A stretch of DNA of 9,107 nucleotides from DATESZ01 sp035283845. Its GTDB lineage: Bacteria; Desulfobacterota; Syntrophia; Syntrophales; JACQWR01. Positions 1 to 6,157 of this stretch are shown one piece after another. The translations under genes and the position numbers were made by a program. The stretch covers positions 1 through 9,107 of the forward strand of contig DATESZ010000138.1 of assembly GCA_035283845.1 (NCBI GenBank). Direction: 5' to 3'. Numbering within the stretch: position 1 is the stretch's first letter; each line of letters begins with the position of its first letter. The notes under the pieces were generated by a model. The model made no database searches and had not been told where the DNA came from. It saw only the letters and a program-made list of their open reading frames with translations.

Positions 1-923
1 TGAATGAAGATGGTCAAATTACCCTTTTTAGCGGCGTTCCCGACAACGGTCAGGGAAATCACCTGATGATGGCCATGGTGGCTGCGGAGGTGTTGACGAT
101 TCCCCTGACAGACGTTAACGTGGTGGCGGCGGATACCGAAACGACGCCCCAGGACCCCGGGAGTTATTCCATGTCGGCCGCCTATGTCTCCGCCAACGCG
201 GTGAAAAGGGCAGCCGAAGATGCGAGAAGACAATTACTTGAAATAGCAGGAGAATTACTTGAGGCGCACGTGGACGACCTGGAATTGAGAGCCGGGAAAA
301 TCTTTATCAAGGGCAGTCCTGACAAAAATATTTCCGTCGCCAAGACCTCCTGGGGGGCACTGGACAGAGGTAAACATATCATCGGGACAGGTTCCTGGAA
401 ACCCGATGTGGGTGGCGGCAATAAGATCGATTTTGTCCGTGGAAAAATTGACGGCCAGATGACCGGCGCGTTTGCTTACGGAGCTGTGGCCGTGGAAGTG
501 GAAGTGGACGTGATTACGGGTAAAGTGCGGGTCCTAAAGGCCGTAGCCGCCCAGGACTGCGGCCGCGCCATCAACCCCCAAGCTGTTGAAGGGCAGATAG
601 AAGGTTCCATGGGCTTTGGCGTGGGTCAGGTTCTTGGCGAAGAGTTATTCTGGAGCAAAGGTTCGCTCCTGAATTCCGGCTTCGTCGACTATGGAATTCC
701 CACCTGCCTCGATGTTTGCGGGCAAGTGGAGCCAACTATCGTTGAGTCCGTGGATCCAGAGGGCCCTTTCGGGGCCAAGGAAGCGGCTGAAGCAGTTGGG
801 GTGGCTGTTATCCCGGCTATAGTTAACGCCATCTACGACGCTACGGGAGTGGTAGTCAAAGAGCTGCCTATTACCCCCGAGAGAATGCTGCAGGCGCTGG
901 AAGAGCAGGAAACTCTTCGGTGA
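1..923 (+). CDS. Molybdenum hydroxylase (xanthine dehydrogenase family) molybdopterin-binding subunit, C-terminal part; 4-hydroxybenzoyl-CoA reductase alpha-like
   Basis: The gene runs in from the left edge. The frame is open from base 3, and the 21 codons before the first ATG at 66 already read as family sequence (GQITLFSGVPDNGQGNH), so that ATG is internal. About 306 C-terminal residues are visible. Family marks seen: the GQG pterin-contact segment near the edge, QDCGRAINPQAVEGQIEG in the middle, and GPFGAKEAAEA near the end, whose last Glu matches the catalytic base of the family. It ends with the usual PAIVNAIYDATG and ELPITPERML. These large subunits bind the Mo-pterin cofactor and hydroxylate or reductively dehydroxylate aromatic or heterocyclic substrates, working with FAD and 2Fe-2S subunits that are not in view. 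The GPFGAKEA form and the TPQDPGSYS segment resemble 4-hydroxybenzoyl-CoA reductase alpha. The family call is firm; the substrate is an inference from recalled motifs. Confidence 0.9.
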   Translation, partial: NEDGQITLFSGVPDNGQGNHLMMAMVAAEVLTIPLTDVNVVAADTETTPQDPGSYSMSAAYVSANAVKRAAEDARRQLLEIAGELLEAHVDDLELRAGKIFIKGSPDKNISVAKTSWGALDRGKHIIGTGSWKPDVGGGNKIDFVRGKIDGQMTGAFAYGAVAVEVEVDVITGKVRVLKAVAAQDCGRAINPQAVEGQIEGSMGFGVGQVLGEELFWSKGSLLNSGFVDYGIPTCLDVCGQVEPTIVESVDPEGPFGAKEAAEAVGVAVIPAIVNAIYDATGVVVKELPITPERMLQALEEQETLR

Positions 924-1061
924 TGCGGTTTATTTCGTCCTTCCCGTTTTTCGTCCGATCCTCTGCGTTTGACTTCGAGCAGCGAAATCGACATAGTTCT
1001 TTTGCCGATAAGCCTGAATTCTGGATGCTATAATCAAAGAGCCAACAGCCGGCGTCCCAAA

Positions 1062-1104
1062 TGAAAATGGGTAGTTAGACCGTGATTTTAACCGCCCATT
1101 TTTA
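1062..1104. terminator. Probable bidirectional terminator hairpin between the hydroxylase gene and tRNA-Leu
   Basis: Arm AAAATGGGTAGTT (1064-1076) faces AACCGCCCATTTT (1090-1102) across a 13-nt loop. Eleven of 13 positions pair normally, with one G-T wobble and one A-C mismatch; two outer pairs extend it to 1062-1104. The A-rich left side and T-rich right side give a U run after the stem in both directions. It could therefore end the plus-strand hydroxylase transcript (stop at 923) and the minus-strand tRNA transcript (3' end at 1126). The stem is AT-rich at its base and the loop is large, so strength is uncertain. The rest of 924-1125 shows nothing I can call. Confidence 0.5.
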
Positions 1105-1125
1105 CTGAGGAAAAAACTCAAATTT

Positions 1126-1212
1126 TGGTGCCGAAGCCCGGACTTGAACCGGGACGAGGGAACCCCCACTAGACCCTGAACCTAGCGCGTCTACCAATTC
1201 CGCCACTTCGGC
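1126..1212 (-). tRNA. tRNA-Leu, anticodon CAG, encoded CCA
   Basis: The reverse complement folds as a class II tRNA of 87 nt. The acceptor stem GCCGAAG/CTTCGGC is perfect, followed by discriminator A and an encoded CCA (1126-1128). The D arm is GCG/CGC with the loop GAATTGGTAGA. The anticodon stem CTAGG/TCTAG has one G-T pair and a loop TTCAGGG, giving anticodon CAG, which reads CUG leucine codons. A G/C-rich long variable arm (GGGG/CCCT type) precedes a perfect T arm, CCCGG-TTCAAGT-CCGGG. Overall layout and D-arm sequence match bacterial tRNA-Leu. No integrase or duplicated tRNA 3' end is visible nearby, so it does not look like a used attachment site. Confidence 0.96.
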
Positions 1213-1249
1213 ATAATGATTATTTATAAGGTAATGCTGATGCGGCCTA

Positions 1250-1277
1250 TCTATAATGTTCTTCCGGAGGTTGTCAA
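1250..1277 (-). promoter_or_regulatory. Sigma-70 type promoter for tRNA-Leu
   Basis: Reading the minus strand, TTGACA (1277-1272) is followed after 16 nt by TATAGA (1255-1250). The -35 is a perfect consensus and the -10 matches five of six. Transcription would start near 1243, about 30 nt before the mature tRNA 5' end. The bases just after the -10 (TAGGCCGC) are G/C-rich, as in many stable-RNA promoters under stringent control; that regulation is inferred. Confidence 0.7.
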
Positions 1278-1365
1278 GCAAAAAGGGGGGAAAATAAGGA
1301 GATAATTGGTCTTCAAAAATAACAGCAACTATGCTACATCTCCTGAGAAAGCGAAGGAGTAAAGG
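1252..1365 (+). promoter_or_regulatory. ribF leader: candidate -10 box, two Shine-Dalgarno-like sites and a competing anti-SD segment
   Basis: A perfect TATAAT lies at 1252-1257 on the plus strand, overlapping the tRNA promoter's -10; no good -35 is seen (1229-1234 is AGGTAA), so it is only a candidate. Downstream, AGGAGAT (1297-1303) can pair with ATCTCCT (1338-1344), while CTCCT (1340-1344) can instead pair with AGGAG (1355-1359) just before ribF. The two pairings exclude each other. An 18-codon frame starts at TTG 1306, just behind the first AAGGAG, and stops at TAA 1360-1362. I see no FMN riboswitch consensus. Function is unproven, and the spacing from AAGGAG to TTG (4 nt) is short. Confidence 0.3.
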
Positions 1366-1378
1366 TTAAAAAATCTCT

Positions 1379-2332
1379 ATGCATGTATTCACGGGAACCG
1401 AAGGCATTCCATCTGAATTCAGGAAAGCCTTTATAACCATAGGCAATTTTGACGGCGTTCACCTGGGACACCGTTTCATATTTCAAAAACTTATTCTGGA
1501 AGCCCATAAGGAAAACCGGAAAGCCTTGCTTGTTACCTTTGTTCCTCATCCTAAAATGCTTCTGCATCCGGAGAGAAGACCCTTTTACCTCCTTACCACC
1601 ATTGAAGAAAAAATAAAACTTCTGGAGGCTTTAGGCCTCGATGCCCTGATCCTTATCCCTTTTACCCTCGAATATGCCCAGACGACAGCCGAATCGTTCA
1701 TCCTCGATGTCCTTTGGAAAAACTTTCAGGTGCGGAAAATATTTATCGGCCATGACTATAGGTTCGGAAAGGACAAGAGAGGGGATGAGGATATGCTCAC
1801 GGCTTTCGGAAAAAAACTTGGTTTCGATGTTGCCGTCATCAATGCCGTGGCTGTGGGCGACACGGTCATCAGCAGCACCCGTATAAGAGCGGCCATTCTT
1901 GAAGGGGATGTGAAGACGGCCGCCATGCTCCTGGGCAGACCCTATAACGTGAGCGGTACCGTCATAGAGGGAAAACGGCGCGGTGCGGCGCTGGGATTTC
2001 CCACAGCCAATATAAAACCGAACAAAGAGCTGCTTCCCGCAAAAGGCGTTTATGCCGCCATCGTAAACCTGGAGGGAAAAAGATACAACGGCGCCTTGAG
2101 TATCGGACTAAACCCTACATTCGGAGACGTCCAGCTCTCTATGGAGGTGCATTTGATGGATTTCAACGGCGATATCTATGGTAAATACGCAGATGTTCTG
2201 TTTATCGAGAGGATCAGGGGGGAACGAAAATTTCCCGGCCCGGAAATGCTGTCCCTTCAGATTAAAAAGGACGTGGAAGAAGCAAGGGATATCCTGAAAT
2301 CCTCCGTTGCGAACTTTCCGCTTTCGGATTAA
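1379..2332 (+). CDS. ribF: Bifunctional riboflavin kinase / FAD synthetase RibF
   Basis: This 317-residue cytosolic enzyme phosphorylates riboflavin to FMN and adenylates FMN to FAD. The N-terminal FAD synthetase half shows the nucleotidyltransferase motif GNFDGVHLGH (22-31), GHDYRFG (124-130) and SSTRIR (165-170). The C-terminal riboflavin kinase half begins after GRPY (186-189) and shows GxVxxGxxRGxxLGFPTAN (193-211), KGVYA (222-226), GLNPTFG (243-249) and EVHLMDF, with Glu256 as the likely catalytic residue. Length is normal for the family. The ATG at 1379 is the only sensible start: an in-frame stop lies at 1367-1369 and the catalytic motif begins 22 residues in. The ribosome-binding site is poor: AAAGG is 13 nt and AAGGAG 19 nt upstream, which may matter for control. 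It appears monocistronic and is convergent with pyrE. Confidence 0.97.
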   Translation: MHVFTGTEGIPSEFRKAFITIGNFDGVHLGHRFIFQKLILEAHKENRKALLVTFVPHPKMLLHPERRPFYLLTTIEEKIKLLEALGLDALILIPFTLEYAQTTAESFILDVLWKNFQVRKIFIGHDYRFGKDKRGDEDMLTAFGKKLGFDVAVINAVAVGDTVISSTRIRAAILEGDVKTAAMLLGRPYNVSGTVIEGKRRGAALGFPTANIKPNKELLPAKGVYAAIVNLEGKRYNGALSIGLNPTFGDVQLSMEVHLMDFNGDIYGKYADVLFIERIRGERKFPGPEMLSLQIKKDVEEARDILKSSVANFPLSD

Positions 2333-2338
2333 TCGGTC

Positions 2339-2926
2339 CTATGAGATCTTTTTGGCCTCATATACAGACATGATCTCGCTCCTCGTAAACACGGCATCAA
2401 CCCGCGCGACGTAACGTTCGATGTTTTCCCTGCCTCCTTCTTCCCGATCAATCAGGGCGATGACGCGGTCGATGACCAGCCCGGCGGCCCGGGCGCGTTC
2501 AATGGCCGCCATGGTGGACCCGCCGGTGGTAATGACATCGTCGATTATCACCACCCTTTCCCCAGGGATTACATCCCCTTCGACGGCGCTTTTTGTCCCG
2601 TGCTCCTTAACATCCTTTCTTATAATGAAAGACTTGATGGGGTTGCCCCGCTGATAGGAGATGAAGGAAAGGGCATTGGCGATGGGATCGGCGCCCAAGG
2701 TCAACCCTCCGGCGGCGGAAACATCGGCATCGGAGAGCATCTCGAAAAGTATCGCACCTATAAGGTTCATTCCTTCCGGATCAAGGGTCGTGGGTTTGCA
2801 ATTGAAATAGTAATTGCTAGTCCTCCCCGAGGCTAAAGTAAAAGGGGGATTTTCGCTGTACCGAAAGGATTTTTTCATGATGATTTCCGCAAGCCTTATT
2901 TTCATTTCCTGAAAACTGAGATTCAC
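2339..2926 (-). CDS. pyrE: Orotate phosphoribosyltransferase PyrE
   Basis: This 195-residue enzyme joins orotate to PRPP to make orotidine 5'-phosphate in pyrimidine synthesis. The PRPP-binding motif VVIIDDVITTGGST (125-138) is complete. The catalytic-loop region RKDVKEHGTK (103-112) and the orotate-side segment LASGRTSNYYFNCK (31-44) are present, and length is typical. The start is GTG at 2926-2924, overlapping the TGA stop of the upstream gene as GTGA, with GGGGAA (2939-2934) seven bases upstream. An ATG at codon 8 is possible but has no well-placed Shine-Dalgarno site. The overlap points to translational coupling with metH. It is the last gene of the operon; its stop lies 6 bp from the ribF stop on the other strand, and no terminator hairpin is visible between them. 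Confidence 0.96.
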   Translation of the reverse strand: MNLSFQEMKIRLAEIIMKKSFRYSENPPFTLASGRTSNYYFNCKPTTLDPEGMNLIGAILFEMLSDADVSAAGGLTLGADPIANALSFISYQRGNPIKSFIIRKDVKEHGTKSAVEGDVIPGERVVIIDDVITTGGSTMAAIERARAAGLVIDRVIALIDREEGGRENIERYVARVDAVFTRSEIMSVYEAKKIS

Positions 2927-5346
2927 TTGTTATTTCCCCAGATCTTGATCAGTTGTTGCACCACCCTTACGGCATCCACACCGTCTTTCGCGTAGGCGGC
3001 GCCTATGGATGAGGCATAGGAGCCGGTAACCACTGCGCCTCCCACCAAAAACGGGCAGTTTAACCCTTCTTTCGCCGCCAGATCGATTACCTCTTTCATG
3101 TTGACCATTGTGGTGGTCATCAGGGCGGAAAGTCCTACCACCTGCGGGTTATGTTTTTTCATGGCCTCGATTATCATCTCCACCGGAACATTTTTGCCAA
3201 GATCAACGACCAGGTAGCCGTGGTTTCTCAGCATAAGCGCCACGATATTCTTGCCGATGTCATGAACGTCCCCCTTCACGGTAGCCAGGACGACAACGCC
3301 TTTGTGTAATGCTGCGGTTTTACCATCGGCGAGTCGTGGCTCCAGAAAGGCAAGGGCCTTTTTCATCGCCTCCGCTGCGGCAATAAGCTGGGGAAGAAAA
3401 TATTTTTTTTTATCGAATAGTTCCCCCACCTTTACAATGGCCGGGATCATTGCCTCGTCAACGAGCCTCCTTGCGTCCGCACCGGAGAGCAACGCTTCTT
3501 CCACTAATTTGATGATATCTTCCCGGTTCCCTTCCTCTATCGCTGCGGCAACCCTCTGGAAAGGTGAGAAATTCTGCGTCGCCTGCTTTCCCTCCTCAAC
3601 GGGAAGCCGGGAAAACCGGGCCAGGTACGATGCGGCATCAGGATCTTTACTCAGCAGCAGGTCGCCTGCCGTTTTTATATTCATGATCTCCGCGCTTCCC
3701 GGATTGGCAATGGCCATCGTCAGTCCCAGGGCCTGCCCCATTGCCAGGAATGCGGCATTCACCCATTGCCGCTCCGGCATGCCAAAAGACACGTTGGAAA
3801 GGCCGAGCAGAGTGCGACATTTGAATACGTTTGCGCACCAGTCAATCGTCTTTAAAGTTTCCACCGCTGCCCGGTCGTCGGAGGCCACGGTCATCACCAG
3901 GCCGTCAACAATGACGTCATCCCTGGTAAATCCAAACTGACACGCCGCTTGGAATATATCCTTAATGACCTCCGCTCTCCTCTCGCATGTCGCCGGCAGT
4001 TCGCCTTCCGTCAAGGGAAGGACGATGAACATGGCGCCATATTTCGCCGCCAGCGGTAGAAGTCGCGAGAGCTTTTCCCGCTCTCCCGATATGGAGTTGA
4101 TGAGACACCGGCCGGGATAAAGCCGGAGCGCCTTTTCTATGGTTTCCGCCCGGGAAGAGTCCACCACCAGGGGTATGCTGGTCGTTATGGAAAGCAGGTT
4201 AATGATCTCCACTATGGTTTTGACCTCATCAAGCCCCGGGACGCCCACATTGACATCTAAAAGGGAGGCACCCAACTCCTCCTGCTCCCGTGCCGTCTGC
4301 CGGACAAGGGTCATTTTTCCCGCCAGCAGCTCCTGCTGCAGGGCCTTTTTACCGGTGGGGTTCAATCTCTCACCGATGATATGAAGCGGCTTTCCCTCAT
4401 CAAAGAGCCGGTAACTTCTGGCGGAACTTACGGCACAGAGGGATTTCCTGCGGGGAGGCACGGGCGCCAGGCCTTCCACGTCCATCCTGAGCCCTTGAAT
4501 ATGGTCGGGCGATGTGCCGCAACAGCCGCCTAAAAGGTTCACACCGGCGGCGGCAAATCTCCTGCCGAAGGCGGCAAAGGAGGAAGCGTTCATATCGAAT
4601 ACTGTATTTGCGCCTTCCAGCCTTGGCATACCGGCGTTGGGTTTCGCTGTCAAGGGAACTGTGGCGTATGGTTTCATAAGGGAAATCAGCTCCAGCATGG
4701 CCTCCGGCCCGGAAGAGCAGTTGCAGCCCACGGAGTCGGCTCCGAGGCTCTGCAGCGTAATCAGGGCGGTTACCGGGTCGGTGCCGTTTAAGGTGCGGCC
4801 ATCATCTTCATAGGTCATGGTCACGACGGTAAAATAATCACAGCTCTCTTTAACGGCGAGCAGCGCCGCTCTGGCCTCCTGGATATCCATCATTGTTTCG
4901 ATAACAAAAAGATCTACCCCGCCTTCCAGAAGTCCTGCCACCTGTTCCTTAAAAATGGCCACGGCTTCTTCGAAGTTAAGATCGCCGAAGGGTTCCACAA
5001 AGTGCCCCGTAGGCCCGATGTCGCCGGCTGCGAAGCCACCCTTTCCCGCGCTGCTTTTTGCCAGACGTGCCAGGTCTCTGTTGATTCCTTTGACATTGAC
5101 CGCCCCGTGCTGGGCCAATTTTGGACGGTTCGCTCCAAAGGTTGAGGCATATATAATATCGGAGCCGGCCCGCCCGTAGGCTGCGTAAATATCCTGAAGA
5201 ACGGCCGGATGTTCCAGACACCATAACTCCGGGCACGACCCGGCCGGTATGCCGCGTTTCTGCAATTCCGTTCCGATCGCTCCGTCAAGAATCAGGATTC
5301 TTTTCTTTATGATGCTCCTAATCCTGTTTTTTGCGTTTGCGTTCAA
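2923..5346 (-). CDS. metH: Cobalamin-dependent methionine synthase core (homocysteine, folate and B12 domains; no activation domain)
   Basis: This 807-residue cytosolic enzyme transfers the methyl group of 5-methyltetrahydrofolate to homocysteine through cobalamin. Domains in order: homocysteine methyltransferase (about 15-290) with GAIGTE, STFGANR and zinc ligands Cys210 (GCNC), Cys275 and Cys276 (GGCCGT); the pterin-binding barrel (about 320-570) with IGERLNPTGKK, LDVNVGVPG, VVDSSR, NSISGE and GLSNVSFGMP; the four-helix cap (about 590-675); and the B12-binding domain (about 680-807) with DVHDIGKN, where His695 is the lower cobalt ligand, then GLSALMTTT and VGGAVV. It stops where the roughly 330-residue AdoMet-binding activation domain of E. 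coli MetH would begin. A candidate for that function lies immediately upstream. GAGG (5359-5356) is 9 nt before the ATG. The stop overlaps the pyrE start. Confidence 0.96.
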   Translation of the reverse strand: MNANAKNRIRSIIKKRILILDGAIGTELQKRGIPAGSCPELWCLEHPAVLQDIYAAYGRAGSDIIYASTFGANRPKLAQHGAVNVKGINRDLARLAKSSAGKGGFAAGDIGPTGHFVEPFGDLNFEEAVAIFKEQVAGLLEGGVDLFVIETMMDIQEARAALLAVKESCDYFTVVTMTYEDDGRTLNGTDPVTALITLQSLGADSVGCNCSSGPEAMLELISLMKPYATVPLTAKPNAGMPRLEGANTVFDMNASSFAAFGRRFAAAGVNLLGGCCGTSPDHIQGLRMDVEGLAPVPPRRKSLCAVSSARSYRLFDEGKPLHIIGERLNPTGKKALQQELLAGKMTLVRQTAREQEELGASLLDVNVGVPGLDEVKTIVEIINLLSITTSIPLVVDSSRAETIEKALRLYPGRCLINSISGEREKLSRLLPLAAKYGAMFIVLPLTEGELPATCERRAEVIKDIFQAACQFGFTRDDVIVDGLVMTVASDDRAAVETLKTIDWCANVFKCRTLLGLSNVSFGMPERQWVNAAFLAMGQALGLTMAIANPGSAEIMNIKTAGDLLLSKDPDAASYLARFSRLPVEEGKQATQNFSPFQRVAAAIEEGNREDIIKLVEEALLSGADARRLVDEAMIPAIVKVGELFDKKKYFLPQLIAAAEAMKKALAFLEPRLADGKTAALHKGVVVLATVKGDVHDIGKNIVALMLRNHGYLVVDLGKNVPVEMIIEAMKKHNPQVVGLSALMTTTMVNMKEVIDLAAKEGLNCPFLVGGAVVTGSYASSIGAAYAKDGVDAVRVVQQLIKIWGNNK

Positions 5347-5367
5347 TGTCGATAACCTCGAAAATGG

Positions 5368-6009
5368 TTATTTCCCTTGTACCCCGGCCAATGCGGTCAC
5401 TGATTTTTCTGGTATAAGGACAAAGCTCTGCGTGATTTCTACACCTATCCGTTCCATATCTAACAGCCGGAACATGGCAGCCTGATTTTCCAGGAGAAAA
5501 TCGCTATAACCGGCGGAAAACCTTTTTTCCGTCAAGATTTTACTCTCCCTCCGCAACTCCCTGGCAAAATACGACATGATCCAATCGAGGGAGGCATCAA
5601 CCATTTCACTGGCCGTGGCATCAAAAACCACACTGCGGCTGAAATTATCCCGGGTAGCGCCTTCCTCAATGGCTGCCATGACCTTTCCGCCGGCCGTAGC
5701 GCCCATAAGGACAACTTCGCCGCATTCCTTAAGGAAGCGCGCCAGTCGCCGGCTCCTGAAAACCTCGTCCCCTTCCTGCCCGGCCAACACAACTTCGGAA
5801 TCGTTTTTTTCCCCCAAAGAAAGGCGCAGCCCCACGCCGCGCAACCTGATCAGGGAAAGGGCGCAGGCGATATCTTTTTCCACCTCCGCCTCCTGCCTGG
5901 CCCGCAGCGTAGTGACACCTTTACGGTAGCCAAGACGCCGGTAAATACGCCTGCGGGGCGTCTCAATCATGATTGTATCAAATAAAATAAGGGGATGCAT
6001 TCCAATCAT
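5368..6009 (-). CDS. Stand-alone methionine synthase reactivation (AdoMet-binding) domain protein
   Basis: The C-terminal half resembles the MetH activation domain: RFSAGYSDF (163-171) matches the RxxxGY signature that binds AdoMet, followed by LLDMERIGVEITQSFVLIPEKSV (about 182-204), the usual 'GV.LT.SF.M.P..SV' end. DATASEMVDASLDWI (130-144) also fits. At 213 residues it is much shorter than the E. coli domain and resembles the compact free-standing version known from Thermotoga (TM0269). Its likely job is to let oxidised cobalamin on the neighbouring enzyme be reduced and remethylated with AdoMet; the electron donor is unknown. It ends 21 nt before metH, so the two are surely cotranscribed. 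The start is uncertain: ATG at 6009, 6000 and 5970 are in frame, none with a good ribosome-binding site; the last fits the usual family N-terminus best. Confidence 0.85.
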   Translation of the reverse strand: MIGMHPLILFDTIMIETPRRRIYRRLGYRKGVTTLRARQEAEVEKDIACALSLIRLRGVGLRLSLGEKNDSEVVLAGQEGDEVFRSRRLARFLKECGEVVLMGATAGGKVMAAIEEGATRDNFSRSVVFDATASEMVDASLDWIMSYFARELRRESKILTEKRFSAGYSDFLLENQAAMFRLLDMERIGVEITQSFVLIPEKSVTALAGVQGK

Positions 6010-6157
6010 TGTAGAAGCTCGAATTTATTTATAGCCGGCGAACCAACCGTGGAATTTTGGTGACATGATATCAATTATTGTCTATTGTCATCGATCTGCC
6101 GGTGAATTCTGGAAATTGGCATTATATCGCCCGCTTACCCTACAAATGTTTTTTAGT
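6010..6157 (-). promoter_or_regulatory. AT-rich intergenic region upstream of the methionine synthase operon
   Basis: This 148-bp gap must hold the promoter if the operon has its own. On the minus strand a perfect TATAAT lies at 6126-6121, but the spaced -35 (ACATTT, 6149-6144) is poor. A second AT-rich box, TATAAA, lies near 6033-6028, also without a -35. I see no B12-box (GCCACTG-like) of a cobalamin riboswitch and no SAM riboswitch pattern. No strong terminator hairpin follows the methyltransferase stop at 6158, so read-through from the genes upstream is possible. Confidence 0.35.
6061..6090. repeat. Tandem TATTGTC repeat inside a TGACA/TGTCA inverted repeat with a TGATATCA palindrome
   Basis: TATTGTC occurs twice head to tail at 6076-6082 and 6083-6089. 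The stretch is bounded by TGACA (6061-6065) and TGTCA (6086-6090), which are inverted copies, and it contains the 8-bp palindrome TGATATCA (6066-6073). It sits 50-80 bp upstream of the first gene of the methionine synthase operon, a normal place for a regulator site. I cannot match it to an operator I know with certainty. Confidence 0.45.

Noticed and set aside
969..997. TTGACT plus CATAGT, 17 nt apart, as a plus-strand promoter
   Set aside because: The -10 matches only four of six, and the next plus-strand gene lies beyond a likely terminator and a tRNA gene.
930..1169. 79-residue minus-strand frame running through the tRNA 3' end and terminator
   Set aside because: It overlaps the tRNA-Leu gene and has no protein-like features; it is a chance frame in noncoding DNA.
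1126..1212. tRNA-Leu as an attachment site for an integrated element
   Set aside because: No integrase, no second copy of the tRNA 3' end and no composition change is visible on either side within the window.
1258..1378. FMN riboswitch in the ribF leader
   Set aside because: The conserved FMN aptamer opening (AGGGT..GG type) and its six-helix layout are absent, and the leader is too short.
3302..3940. 212-residue open frame on the plus strand, antisense to metH
   Set aside because: It lies wholly inside the metH coding region, has a Ser/Ala/Arg-rich composition typical of a frame opposite a GC-rich gene, and shows no recognisable motif.
6010..6157. Cobalamin or SAM riboswitch upstream of the methionine synthase operon
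   Set aside because: No B12-box, SAM-aptamer core sequence or matching multi-helix layout could be found in these 148 bp.
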